Positions 43,875-56,835 of a stretch of DNA of 64,000 nucleotides are shown here, piece by piece. The stretch is from Sycobia sp. Sy_11 (lineage: Eukaryota; Arthropoda; Insecta; Hymenoptera; Epichrysomallidae), in NCBI GenBank assembly GCA_018907035.1, contig JACCIC010000001.1, positions 1,651,501 through 1,715,500 on the forward strand, written 5' to 3'. Below the pieces are notes generated by a model. The model saw only the letters and a program-made list of their open reading frames with translations. It was not told the origin of the DNA and ran no database searches. Position 1 is the first letter of the stretch. The number at the start of each line of letters is the position of its first letter. A program made the translations under genes and the position numbers.

Positions 43875-45559
43875 CTGATACTATTTTACTTGCGTTTAAC
43901 TTGGCAATTATTCTAGGATTTATTCCTTTTAAATTCATCTTTTATTATTATTCAATAAAGATATTGTAAATATTGAAACCATTATTATCGTCATAACTCC
44001 GGTCGCGATTTCGCTCAGGAGAGCGACTACAAATATTAATAATAAAACTTTTTTAAAGTACGATCTTATCGAGGATCTTACTCTAAATATAATTTTAAGA
44101 AGTGAAGTATTGAAATTTAATTTTTAAGTTGTTTGAAATAGGATAGTAATTAGGCGGAAAGATATTGTGAACAAAGTCATAAATGTAAACACTTGCGAAG
44201 TACCGAAGATTCTGACGTTACAAGAAATTTGATTGCTAAAAGAGAAAAAATTTAAAGTATTAAAGTTACATTATGTTACATACTGACTGTTATAAAATTG
44301 TTATAAAATATTATAGTATTCGAAAGAAACTCATTTGTGTAAATACTCTATTAACAAAGCAGAGTAGAATAATGGATAAGTGTATCAATGTTGTATTTAT
44401 CCAAGAAATTTTACAAGCAGGATTATGACATTATACAAGAATTTGCTTAAAATATAAATTATCTCACAATTTGTAATTTAACGTTTTTCGGTATTTAAAT
44501 TGGATATTATTTGTGGTAAAATTGGATATAATTGCCAACCACGAAGTGTCTAATGATCGTATATCCGCAAATACACAGTCATCTATAATAATTTATGTCA
44601 ACAAATTTTCTTATTGTAAAAGTGTTATCGGTTGTAAACATGTAATTTTAATTGATCAAAAGCTAAGAAACTACTTGAAATATCCTTTCTTCAAATACTA
44701 AAATTCTTACGATACTTCGAATTCAATGCTATAAGTTGAGATTTTTATTCAATTAAATTATCTGACTAATTTAATGAGAGATAAGTATAATAATTTCTAT
44801 GGAAGATTACACAACATCTTCAGAATGGCTTATTTTGGGATAATCGCAACTACCCTGTTCAAACTGGAAGGAATTCATTACCCCTCTTAATAACTCATAA
44901 TGATGGAATATATTTTTATATTAAATCTTTAGCCTAATAATATTATGTTTAACAGTAGAAGTATGAAATAATATAAGACATGTAGTTTATCGAATTAAAA
45001 ATTTCTAACTTCTGGTCTGAATGTAAGGAACTGAAATTTACTACTTAATCTAAGTATTTTGGGGAAAAATTGTAAGCGACCTTTTTTATTTACAATAATA
45101 TCGTACTTTAAGAATTTTTTTCTATTGATTTGTTTAATTCTTGTCTGCGATTTCGAAATCGCCACTTTTTATTGTAAACGTGACTACATATTCGTTATCA
45201 GCGATCCGAAAATTAAATAAATTAAATAAATTAAAAAAATTAAATAAATTAAATAAATAAATAATATAATTTGAAAAACAATGATAGGTAGAACTGAAAT
45301 ATGACAAAATATTGGGATTCGTGCCGTAACAGCAAGCAAACCATCATTTTGTTGTTCTTTATTAAGTATTATGAAGGAAAATTTTTTTAAATCGTGTTTT
45401 TTTCAACTTTGTCAACCTTGACAATAAAAATAAAATTGTTACGGATTAGATTGATTAACAAGCGGATCCTGCAAGCTTATACTGGCAACAACAATTTTCA
45501 ATATGAATCAATTGTTTTGTTTAAAAAAAAAAAATCAGGTATCTATTCCAGTTTTTTCA
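43875..45559. other. AT-rich intergenic
   Basis: An (AAATT)n-like AT-rich tract at 45211-45264. No gene is seen. Confidence 0.5.
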
Positions 45560-45860
45560 TTTTTCGCGATTTTCGGACCGTTGTGCGCCACGGTACCATC
45601 GGTCCGTGTAGAATTCGTCTAGTGTGAGCCAGGGCTTCTAGCCTGCTGGCTAAGCACGGTTCGCGGTCCAGGAATGGCCGAGCTTTCGTGTCCAACTCCT
45701 GTTGGCCGGTCGCCCGCACGATGGCTTCTTTTCATACGCCCCGGAGCCCATCAAAGTAGCATTGCCATTCGTCGAGGGCGTCTACTGCATCTCGCTCCCG
45801 GCTGCTGCCGTCTTCGCGTAGCGATTCGCGCAGTGATTCTCGGCCGATGTGAAAACGTTC
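45560..45860. other. GC-rich island with nested hairpins
   Basis: GGACCG (45575) pairs with CGGTCC (45600). AGCCAG pairs with CTGGCT around 45630-45655. It is abruptly GC-rich against AT-rich flanks. No ORF is recognised; it could be a captured sequence, an old element or a structured RNA. Confidence 0.4.
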
Positions 45861-46623
45861 TCTATTATTATTACTGATTATTTCCTTCTCACGCAGACAT
45901 TGTCCGATGGCCCAGCAGATTTCATTTGAGCAAATTCAGATTGTCCGCATAATCGTGTAAGGTGATGTAGTTTTGCACATGCGTTTAAAAAGAAGGCTTA
46001 GGTATTTAACATGAAAAATGGAGAAGTTGAAATCTTATGTTCATTTATTCGAATTTTGATCTTTTTTGTCCTTACTCTAAAAATTTTACTAATAATATTC
46101 TCGACATAAAGTTTATTTATGTTATCATTGCGGAAAATTTATGATTGACTTATTTCTAACTATTTTACTTATATTAGTTTATATATATTTAAAAAATTAT
46201 AAGTTTAAAGATTATCTTTCCTTTATAGATTTATAAAAATTCTATATATTTATGCAATTAGAAATTTTTAAAGCTAGAATGAAAATGATAATTATCATTC
46301 GAGAAATAGAGGAGGAAGTAGCTAATAAAAATAGTCTCAATTTATTAAAATAGCCATTTATTAAAATTTTGTAAGCTTAGAATCATTTTTACTATACAAA
46401 ATGGATTCTAAAAAAATATTACGATTTAAATTTATATGTATGATTATATAAGCGTTATCGCTATACAATTTTCAAGTTTTTTATTTTCTTTATTGAAGAA
46501 TATCAAATAGATTAGATGAAATGGATTAGACGAAATGGCTTAAATCTGACCACATATGTATAATTGCACCTATTTCTTGTCAATATGTATCTATATCTCG
46601 ATTTTAATCCCTTTGGAGCTTTC

Positions 46624-46625
<2 letters not shown>

Positions 46626-46655
<30 letters not shown>
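46626..46655. repeat. (TA)n microsatellite
   Basis: 15 TA units. Confidence 0.97.
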
Positions 46656-46659
<4 letters not shown>

Positions 46660-47310
46660 TAGCGCGTTACCTCGATTATGGATATTCACTCATCAAATAA
46701 TAAGTACGACCCATCGACTGTGCAAAAGGCTAATTTTTCACGAACTAATAATGATTCGATTATATATGGTATTTAATAAATAATATGTAAAGGGGCCAGA
46801 GGTGGATAAGAAATACGATACCTCTTTTTTTGTTTTAAATGCGAATATGCATTCGTTTTTTACATAATTTCTTGATTAGATTTCGTTCATTACAAATTCA
46901 TACAGACGTATTCAAATATTTTGATTTATTGAAAAAGGCATTGCAGATCCCTTTAAATCAGACACAAAAAGTGTTGGCTTTAGTTAGGAACGAATATTAG
47001 CATAGAAGACTTTAGTAATAAATCAAATTCATAAGTAGATAAAAACCAGCCTATGCTTCATATTTTACACTGGGAAAAAACATTCATTGCAATGTATATC
47101 TGATTTTAAATTTCAAATCATACATTATATGATCCAGATATATTGGTTGTAATTGAACTCGATGAGTACATGTTATTGAATGTGTATAGCAAACAGTTCA
47201 TTTTAAATTACTAACAACGTAGCTCTAATTTAAAATACTAAAATATGTATATGTATTTAAATTAATTTGTCATATTTTCTTTCAGTGTAGAATTCGATGT
47301 ATCCAATCAA

Positions 47311-47316
47311 AATACA

Positions 47317-47371
<55 letters not shown>
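47311..47371. repeat. Compound (ATAC)n(TA)n microsatellite
   Basis: About 8 units of ATAC/TACA, then 13 or so TA. Confidence 0.97.
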
Positions 47372-47822
47372 CAAACTGTCGTCTATATAATTATTGTACT
47401 AACATTTCACATATATACAGTAAACTTCAATAATATCGATTATTATATGAATTTTCCAATTACATTCTCTTTCACATATCGACTAATCATTTGTTCATTT
47501 CTATCCACTGCGTGCGCATAAATATACAATTAACATGTTGATGCACGAAAAAGCATTGTTTTAAATAATACCAAGTCACATAGTATTTCACCAGTAATTC
47601 CTATAAGTTACAAACGCGATGGAGCTAATTATGCAGTGCATTAAAAGATAATCTTATATTGACACCGTGCAATGCCTTATGACCTATGCAAAAAAATTTC
47701 TAGCAATGCAATTATTTTAATTGCAGCACAACAAAGAAAGTGATATAAGAATATAATAATAAAATTAAAGACGTAATGAATTTTACGAGTCCTCGGAAAA
47801 ATCAGCGATTTAATTAAATACA

Positions 47823-47840
47823 TATCTATCTATCTATCTA

Positions 47841-47906
<66 letters not shown>
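47823..47906. repeat. Compound (TATC)n(TA)n microsatellite
   Basis: Five TATC units, then about 31 TA units, the longest TA tract in the window. Confidence 0.97.
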
Positions 47907-47909
<3 letters not shown>

Positions 47910-50559
47910 CCACGTGCATAACTTCGATTTTGAGGTTCTTATTGTATCGCAGTTTATAAGCAGATCAATTATCGCAACTTGAGCATGAGAATAGAATAAT
48001 TTTTTTTTTCGGAATCTACCTAAACTATGTACAACATGTTGAAGACTATGTCGTAATTTCACATATTTATATATACAATTGTTTTCAATATTACGAATAA
48101 TATTTAGAAAATATAGAAGGACTCAACAAATAAACAAGCAATAATTTTTATTCAATTCCTTTTTTTATTCAATTCTGTACGCATAATGACTTATCAACTA
48201 TATTCATACGAATACTCAATTAATCATTTGAAAAGTGAATTGACCCACACATATATTCTTTCATTATGTTGTAATTATATGTATTATGAATAGCACTAAC
48301 AAAGAGAGCTTATGCTTAAATATTTATGGATATCACAGCTGTTGCAAGATATCTTCTTAATTGTAATTTAACAAATATTTAGTCAATTTTTATAAGTTTA
48401 TAATATATTCTACGATGATGTTCTACGAGTTTCATTTATTAATGAATATTATAATAATTATTAATCGACTACGAATGAATTGTATTCAATATGTAAAATA
48501 CAAACGTTATAGAGTTAAGAATTAATTATCTTAATGCAGTGACAATTTCTTATTGAATCATGCTTTTTTGCCGTGAATTTTAAAATGAAAATCTTTATTA
48601 CATTTAAGCATATGTTTTTCAAAATGATTTCTAAAAAATTTCTAAAAACAATTTCAGAATTTTTTTTTTCAACAATCGAGAAAAATCTAAGCAACAAAAG
48701 ATTTTTTTATAATTTCAATTTCATTTAAAAGTGGTTACAATTACTATTTGTAGTTGCTTTCGTAATTATTTATTTAACAAAACTGGAATCTGATAAAGTA
48801 ATTAAATGCATAAGAATACGGTTTTGGTCTAATGTATAAATTTATCGTTGAAGGATTTAATTTAACCGCGACGTAAAATTAAAACTGTTGCATCAAATAT
48901 ATTCCTGAACACTTTCGTTTTTCGTTAAAAAGAAAATTTATAACTTTGTACACTTTATACACAAATCCGGAATGGGCAAGATTCTTTAATTGGTCTTTGG
49001 CTTTATCTGGGTGACACACAATAATATTCAATGTTACATGCAGTCTGGACTGCGCGATAAGTCCGCGGCAAATTCTTTTATGTCAACATTGATTTGAGAA
49101 CACAATAATGTTGCGGAGAATGTTGCGCAGCGTAAAGTTTAATCAGAAGGCAATAAAAGCTTCGCTATGTCTGAAACGGCACGATAATACGTTAATAGGA
49201 GCTAATTATAATCTAACTGTTTATGCAGATGCCGTCCAGAATCGTTTCTCTCTTTCTTTCCTATTTCCTAGTATAACTTCTTATCGTAGAAATTATTATT
49301 AATGAAAAGACAGATATTCTGATGTTCTTTTTTTCAACTTTCAATATGTAAAAAAAATTCAGTTGAGACCCTTTAAGGACTCGCTTTCTTGTTTTCGAAC
49401 ATTAAAATAGGAGAAATCGTGGCTGCATTTTAATTACAATTATGACACAGAATAAGTTGCACGATAAACGCATGTGCAGCGATAATATAGGGGCAATAAC
49501 CGATAAAACGCATTATTCTCGAATAGATCTTTCATTCTGTCTGTCACAGTCTTCCGGAACTATGGCAGTATATAGCCAACTCTGTGATATATGCCAATTC
49601 GTCGATGTTTTGACTCCTCTTAGGACTTTTTTATTTAGAACTACGTGTTCATGAGCGACGTTAAATTCTCTAATGCTCTTAATCATTCTTCTTATATACA
49701 ACGCTTTTTCCAGCGGTGTTTTTAGTAACTGCGATACACCATCAGCTTTTCTTGTTGCTTCCAAAATATCTAATTATTTATCAAATTGTTGATTTACATC
49801 TTAGCATTTTTCATTTTGAGCATCGAAAATTTGACCTACATTTCTTTGACCTCTTGTTTCTGTCAAATCAAGTCCATTTCAACAATGCATCTGTATATTA
49901 AGAAAAATCATAAATATAGCATTTTTATGGATTATGAATGTTATAATAAATAAAATATGAAAAAGTTAGAAAATTCATATTTGCTTTCCGGACTAAGTTG
50001 AAAAAGACTCTTACAGTACTTCAAATGATAATATTTTTATATTTGCTTATTATATTATATCAATGCGTCCAAAAAAGAATAGCACGATTCGTTTTACGAC
50101 TAAAAGTAACCAACTTCACGATCAGCGGCGCAAAGTCGCAAAATATATATTTGCGTTTACTAAATTCACGTACTACTGAAATAATATTAATTGCCGAAAT
50201 TAATTAGATTAATTTGCACATTGTTTGCTTATTTCCAGAACTATGGGCAGAAATATCCACCCGGGAGCCTAGAATCATACTCTTTATTGTCAAGCTCTTA
50301 TTTTTGATGAATGTTAAATAATACAGTAAACTTTTGTTAAACAATGCTTCTTTATTTCTCGCGAGATACTGCTTTCTCAATATCCTAATAATGAAATAGT
50401 TAATTTACATTATAAAAAACTTATGCTATTAATAATAATAAAACCCAAGATAATAAATTAATAGAAAGACGGGCTGTTAAACTCTAAATCCAATTTGTAG
50501 CTCAAATATTTATTCTAACTTTGAAAAATATAGATAGTATAATAATAAAATTATAAACA

Positions 50560-50566
50560 ACTCACC
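50560..50566 (-). other. Consensus 5' splice site just after the ABCG stop codon
   Basis: On the minus strand, CAG then GTGAGT, with the exon-side G at 50566. It lies 17-18 nt after the TAA at 50584-50586. If used, the 3' UTR would contain an intron; the spacing is below the roughly 50 nt that normally triggers nonsense-mediated decay. Confidence 0.5.
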
Positions 50567-50583
50567 TGATTGACAAATTCCAT

Positions 50584-52407
50584 TTACTCGACCATAGATA
50601 ATTTTCTCTTGAGTGTAAAGTAAACGATCAATCGGAGAACGACAAAGTAACCAGCTAATATAGCGATATTCTCCCAATAATTTACATCAAGCATATCCAT
50701 CTCAATTAGTATAGTTTTCGGCATGCGATAGTGACAATATGTTAAAGTCTCTCCTGAAGGACATTCTAGATTTCCTCTATTGAAGCCATACACTGAGACG
50801 ACTAATGCTTCAAATGCATACCTAAGGTAGCTTGTGTACGTTATATAATACATGATGCGCGACATATGGTTGAATAAGACAAGGAAGCCGCAGAAGAGCA
50901 AACAGGTACACGTAGCTATAGCCGCCAAAAATGTACCATTGATAGGATCCAGCAATGTACCTAATACTAAACCAAAACCCTCAGCGACGAATCCCACTAA
51001 TATCAATGTTAGAACAAACATGAAATATCTGCTGGCATCGAAAGGTTGACTGCTAAGGAAGTAAGATATTAACGAAAAACAGCAAATGAATACAATGTGA
51101 ACAGGCAGATTTGATATTATAAATGCCGCATAGTACGTTCTGAGCTTGTACCAATTATTCAATCGTTCCTTCCTTAGAATTGGCATCTCCGATGGAAATT
51201 TTAAAACTGCCGGCATTATGCTTGTGTAGCAAATATAGACCGCGTTAATCGTCAAAAAACCAAGATTATTGATAGACTTTCTTCCATCCGAGCCGGAGTT
51301 AACATACATGAGACCGAGTATTATTCCTACTAGAATGTGAAGCGCCAACTTTAAATGTGTAACTGTCCAATCTCTAAAGAGTAGAATACATGACCGTTTA
51401 AGAAGGACACAAAATCTTGATAACTCTGAAGGGGGTGCTATCAGTACCTTAGTTTTGCCTTCTGTACTGTACTTGAGAGTGCTATTAGTGTGGTAAAGAA
51501 TTTTTGAAGATTTCGTCTCTGGATGGACGGCTTTCCAGCTAAAATCTTTGGCAGCTTCGACCAAACGGTCACTAAAGTTACCGTACTCCTTGCAGATAAC
51601 CTCAACCATGAAGTCCGCAGGATTGTGATACTTTGGACAACATATCCCGATTTTATTCAGGTAATTAACAGTATTTTTAGGATGACCTTGATAAACACAT
51701 AGTCCCTCAGCTAAAAAGTAAATCTGATCAAACAATTCGTAGATAGTTGCACTTGGCTGATGAATTGTACACACAATTGTTCTGCCATGTCTGGCAAGGT
51801 TCTGCAACATTGATAAGCATTGAAATGATGATAACGAATCCAATCCAGTTGTTGGTTCATCTAAGAACATTACTGGAGGATTGTCTACGAGTTCGAGCGC
51901 GATGCTAAGTCGTTTTCTCTGACCACCACTCAAACGGTCACATCGTGTCTCCTTCGTTTTCATCAATTCCAAAGTATCCAATACATCATCGATTAACATT
52001 TGTTTTGCTTTCCTGCTCAAACTATTACCGATCTTTAATTCAGTGGCCATATTCATAATCTCATGGACTGTGAAGAGTGGGTACAGCATGTCGTCTTGCT
52101 GTATATAGCACAATTCTCTTCTAAATTGACTCCAAGAACTAGTGCCTTGACTTGAACTGAACTTGAAAGTACCATTAACACCGTTTCTTTCCATGCCAGT
52201 CAAAATATTTAATAACGATGATTTTCCTGCTCCGGATGGCCCCATAATGGCCGTAAACTGATTAGACTTGAAGCATCCATCGACTCCTTTGAGAATAGTT
52301 TTTTTTTGTTTGAAAAAGCCTGTAGATACTGTATAGCTGATATTAATAAATTCAATGTCCACCGAGTCGGTTTTGGGAAGATTCAGTTGTACTGTTCGTC
52401 GATCCAT
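50584..52407 (-). CDS. ABCG half-transporter, ABCG1/ABCG4-like
   Basis: ATP-binding cassette half-transporter of subfamily G, 607 aa from the ATG at 52407. The nucleotide-binding domain comes first, with Walker A GPSGAGKS (56-63), Q-loop QQDD (103-106), signature LSGGQRKR (159-166), Walker B VMFLDEP (179-185) and H-loop CTIHQPS (His 216). Then come a cytosolic linker and about six membrane segments in residues 345-600, with the NPADF motif before them. All catalytic residues are intact, so an active pump working as a dimer is expected. The sequence resembles animal ABCG1/4, which move sterols or lipids; the substrate here is unknown. The frame is open 5' of the ATG to a TAA near 52440, and TTTAAAGTAG at about 52437-52446 could be a splice acceptor, so a short upstream coding exon is possible. 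The whole cassette and membrane domain lie in one exon. No frameshift or stop. Confidence 0.93.
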   Translation of the reverse strand: MDRRTVQLNLPKTDSVDIEFINISYTVSTGFFKQKKTILKGVDGCFKSNQFTAIMGPSGAGKSSLLNILTGMERNGVNGTFKFSSSQGTSSWSQFRRELCYIQQDDMLYPLFTVHEIMNMATELKIGNSLSRKAKQMLIDDVLDTLELMKTKETRCDRLSGGQRKRLSIALELVDNPPVMFLDEPTTGLDSLSSFQCLSMLQNLARHGRTIVCTIHQPSATIYELFDQIYFLAEGLCVYQGHPKNTVNYLNKIGICCPKYHNPADFMVEVICKEYGNFSDRLVEAAKDFSWKAVHPETKSSKILYHTNSTLKYSTEGKTKVLIAPPSELSRFCVLLKRSCILLFRDWTVTHLKLALHILVGIILGLMYVNSGSDGRKSINNLGFLTINAVYICYTSIMPAVLKFPSEMPILRKERLNNWYKLRTYYAAFIISNLPVHIVFICCFSLISYFLSSQPFDASRYFMFVLTLILVGFVAEGFGLVLGTLLDPINGTFLAAIATCTCLLFCGFLVLFNHMSRIMYYITYTSYLRYAFEALVVSVYGFNRGNLECPSGETLTYCHYRMPKTILIEMDMLDVNYWENIAILAGYFVVLRLIVYFTLKRKLSMVE

Positions 52408-54621
52408 ATTGATTGCGTCTGGCAAATCTTGGCTGATCCTACTTTAAAGAGAAATTCGTATTACCGAGTCTCGTTACGACGTAAATAATAAAAATGAACT
52501 TATGTACATCAGATTAGAGTTGACTACATCGCCTTGTTCTACCTTCCACAGAACTATGTTTCGATAGATTGGTCGCTAGACTCGAACTAATATAAATTGT
52601 GCGAGAATATCGACTATTACATAGAAATCATCAAAGAAGAGGGGGTATTCATATATCACTTAAATTTATCAAACGAATGTTTTAATTAATTTTTTTGTTG
52701 TTCGCATGAAAAGTGTTACACAAGCTATGTCGTGGAGGTCACAAGAAAATGCTGGGTATGCTTTTTGCTTACATTATCTACTCCGACATTTCTTACACTT
52801 GTCTCATTATTCCAGTTTTTCTTTGATATTTGAAGTTGGGTGCTAATGTATAATTACTAGTTTCACCTGTAAAAAGAAATTGATATTTTCATTAAGAAAT
52901 TGGAGATGGAAACATAGTATATAGGGTAAATCGATTTATTCAATGGAAATATGAAAGATTTTTTTTATTTATAGTATTTATTAATTAAATACAATAAAAT
53001 TTCCTTTGGATGCGAATTACATTTAATTTTTATGATCAATCATTTTTACTAAAGAACTTTAATAACTTTTATCTTAAGCATCGTTTTCACCGTATTGTTC
53101 TTTTCTTTTTTAATGATGACAATAAAATTTTTATAAGTATAAAACAACAAAAACTTCATGAATAAAAAAATATTCATGCTTTACAGTTATTCCATATTAT
53201 CAAATTTAAAAAAATTATACATATTATGACAATTTGTATTAATATATAATAAAATTAGTTATTATTATTATTATTACTTTTCAAAATTTTGAATATAAGT
53301 GTTGACTATCTAAGACGAGATTTTTTTGAAATTTTGAAACATCGATTACATCAGTTTCGTAAAACTTTAAATTTTAAACATTCGATTGCTACCGTTGTTA
53401 AAATGTAAATATTTAAAACTAACGTTTTTTGTATGTATATTTTACTACAAATTATCGATAAGCATTCTAAATGAAATTATTCATAAAAAAGAAATTACTC
53501 ATATAAAATAAAACAAGGAAATATACACAATTGAAATATAATTTAATATGTGATAAGTATGGAACATATTTATGAAATCCGTAATGCACATGAAGCTCTA
53601 ATAAGTTTATGGAGTGATGGGATAAAAGACAGAAACAACAAACAATATCACATATCGTATTGTATTAATAACAGTTACAGTAAGATCCAATTATTTTGAG
53701 ATAAGTTATTAATTAATTAACCCTCAAATTGGTGACATAATAGAAACTGAAAAATATATAATATTGGATTTTTATTGCTGAATATCATCAGGACCGTCTT
53801 TATAAATTTTATAACTTTGACTCTAGGCCTGTTAAAGTGTAAAATCTTATTATAAAAAAGGATTTCTCGTAATTCCTAATAGGTATGCGGATTTCTATCA
53901 AATCTCATGTATATTGATTTTAATAAAATATCTAATCATAAAATCAATAAATTTTTAAATGAAAAAACAAGCAATGAAAAAAGCGGTTTCAAGCCATAGG
54001 CGAATAGGAAGTTAGAATTTTTTTATCGAGTATAATATTCTAATTTTAATCAACTGCAGAGGATAGTTATACAATAATATTACAAAAGTGGAAGGTATTC
54101 ATGTCCTTTATCTGCACGACAAATGAAAATAATTCGCAAGTACGGTGACTTTGTTCCATTTACTGATAATTACATTTAACAACATAGTAAAACACTGTAA
54201 AATAGCCGCTTCCGGGTTCAAAAGTATATTAAAAGCACTATTGAAAAGAATAGATGGTTAACTGACAGTGATGGTCGGTGGCTTTTAATGACAATCACGA
54301 TAGATTACCAATTATCTACTGTATTAAACATCATTATTTGTATTAGTACAAAAATTTTATTTTAATTATATAATCGACAAAAACGATTGTTCTGGACTGA
54401 GGCGAGTACTTCTAAATTTCGAAGCCTTAGCAGGAATCTGTATACATAAGACGTTACTGTATGCATAATAGTAAAAAAAATTTATAAATAATCTTATAAT
54501 TGTATTGCAAGCTAAAAATAACTAAATTTGATTAGATTAGAACTTTTATAAAATTTTTTTTTAAAATTATAAACTGCCGATCTAGTGTAGATTTAGAAAC
54601 TAAATACAAGTTCATACAAAT

Positions 54622-54623
54622 AA

Positions 54624-54656
<33 letters not shown>
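54622..54656. repeat. (ATT)n microsatellite
   Basis: About 11 ATT units. Confidence 0.95.
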
Positions 54657-54658
<2 letters not shown>

Positions 54659-56010
54659 TATAAATTCTCGAGCATTGTACTTAGTTTCGCACGTCGTAAT
54701 ACTTTTTTACGTCCATAGTATTTATTTATATTTATTGCTAATTCATCGTATTTTTGAAAACATATATGGAGTCTGTGTGAGTGTGTATCCGCGCACACAT
54801 GTAAATACTTCTACGTGCGTGTATAGGCAGGGATGCTCTATAATTAATCGAACAATATTTTTCATAGGTACGTTATCCAGCTGAAAGTAAAGTTCTTATG
54901 TCTGGTTAAAAGAAGATCTAGTCTGTTAAAATATTAATTAAATAAATACATAAAAAAATAAATAATAATGAAAAATTTTAACTTACAATGTTGAATTTTG
55001 AAAACTTTTTACTGATTTCAAATTCTTTTAATTGTAGACTTCAAGCGTTATATTCTATAATAATTTTCTCTTGATTTATATTATATTTTATTATATTTAT
55101 ATATGATATATATTATAAAAACATATTTTTCTGAAGAATGATTTTTAGACTTATTCAATAAATATATCTCATTGTTGCATAATATTACATTAAAATTCAA
55201 GTTCTATATATTAATTATTGAACAGTCGTTCATTCGAACTGATGACTTAACTAGAACGGACAATAAAGGAAATAAGAAAAAAGAAATAGATACTGAATTA
55301 CAAGAATCAAGAATAGATATCTATTTTTATATCCTTTAAGTGAATTACATCAGTAACTATTAAAAAAAATCTACATGTGCAATGATCGGACAATTGGTTT
55401 CTATTGCAATAATGCTGGCGCATACATAGTATATAATAATAAGTTTCGTTTCTTTTGCTTTTCAGTTTACAAGATATTTGTCGAAGAACAACTTAAATAG
55501 TGTATACATGTATCAGGAAGTAGGAAAATATGGCTCAATGCGACTGAATTGTTTGATTGTTCGATAAATTGTTTCTTATTATCTAGACATATAATAAAGT
55601 GTCTTGTTTTTAAGATATATCATTATATTATTATATTGACTGATTTCAAAATTGTTATTATAAATATTCAAGTTATTTATCTACTTGTTTATATATTTAA
55701 ATAGTATTTTTATTTTTTTACTTACGTTTATTGTTTCTCTAAAATAACAACGATAATTCTAGATTTAAACTTAGAAATAAATAAGCTTTCAATTCAAGTT
55801 ATTAATAATTGATTCACTTCAAGCGAAAATTATTATATTTAAAGTGTTTAAAAATAAAATATCTCACGTAGCGAGGAAAATTTCTCCTTAGTAGTTACGT
55901 TGAAAAATTCACAATTTTATATTATATTTAAAAAAGAGCTCTTTTTACGGATTAATCATTTACAATACCTTATACACCGACTCATTGATTGAAGATTTAA
56001 AGACGTGATG

Positions 56011-56019
<9 letters not shown>

Positions 56020-56059
<40 letters not shown>
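56020..56059. repeat. (AG)n microsatellite
   Basis: About 20 AG units. Confidence 0.97.
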
Positions 56060-56062
<3 letters not shown>

Positions 56063-56785
56063 GTTATGTAAGTCTAGGGATAAGCGGGGTTTTCGTAGCT
56101 GATAGAGGTTCGGTTAGTGATCTAACTTTTATAAGAGTATTTAGGTGCGCTTATTCTGAAAATTAAGACTGCTTTACTGAATTTTTTCTTTTTTAAGCTA
56201 TGAACAAGTTAATTATTGAACTTGACGTAGGCACGAGTCTTCACGTAAAAATCGCATATTAAAGTCGTGGTTTTACTGCATCTTTTAACAAAAATAAGCT
56301 CGGTTTGGCGAAATGCAAAATTTTTTTTCTTCAAAAATTTAAATATATAAATATTACTAATTCAGCGGTTTGCATAATTATACACGGTCCAAGCTATTAT
56401 TTTGTAGTTTGTAATCTACTAAGCATTTTTACACTTTAAACATCTCATTTTGAATCTGTAGCAATAATATATATCGAGTGCATGCCATAATATGTGCATA
56501 AAATCGTATAAACTATAAGTTTAGATACTTTAAATGTTGAAAATGATTAAAAAAAAGTTTTTATTTCATCATAGTTACTTTGGACCCTTAAATTTCTAAA
56601 TAAAATTTAAAAAACTAGATTTGCGCTTAGATTTGCAATGGAAAGAAGATTAACAGGAAATCTATATCGACTGCCGATAGAAAAATCTCTCTTTGCTCTA
56701 ATAAAAATGTGCTTACTATCCATACCAGTGTGTTTCTGGATCTTTAAACGATAGATCAATCATCTCCTCATTGTTTGAGCACTGA

Positions 56786-56787
<2 letters not shown>

Positions 56788-56831
<44 letters not shown>
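56788..56831. repeat. (AT)n microsatellite
   Basis: About 22 AT units. Confidence 0.97.

Positions 56832-56835
<4 letters not shown>

Larger units (their letters stand above)
45861..50559. other. AT-rich intergenic with microsatellites
   Basis: No gene is supported. A minus-strand frame at 49513-49764 (83 codons) has reasonable composition but no recognised domain or splice partners. Confidence 0.45.

Noticed and set aside
49513..49764. 83-codon minus-strand frame upstream of nothing obvious
   Set aside because: Composition is protein-like, but there is no domain, signal, splice partner or neighbour to support it.
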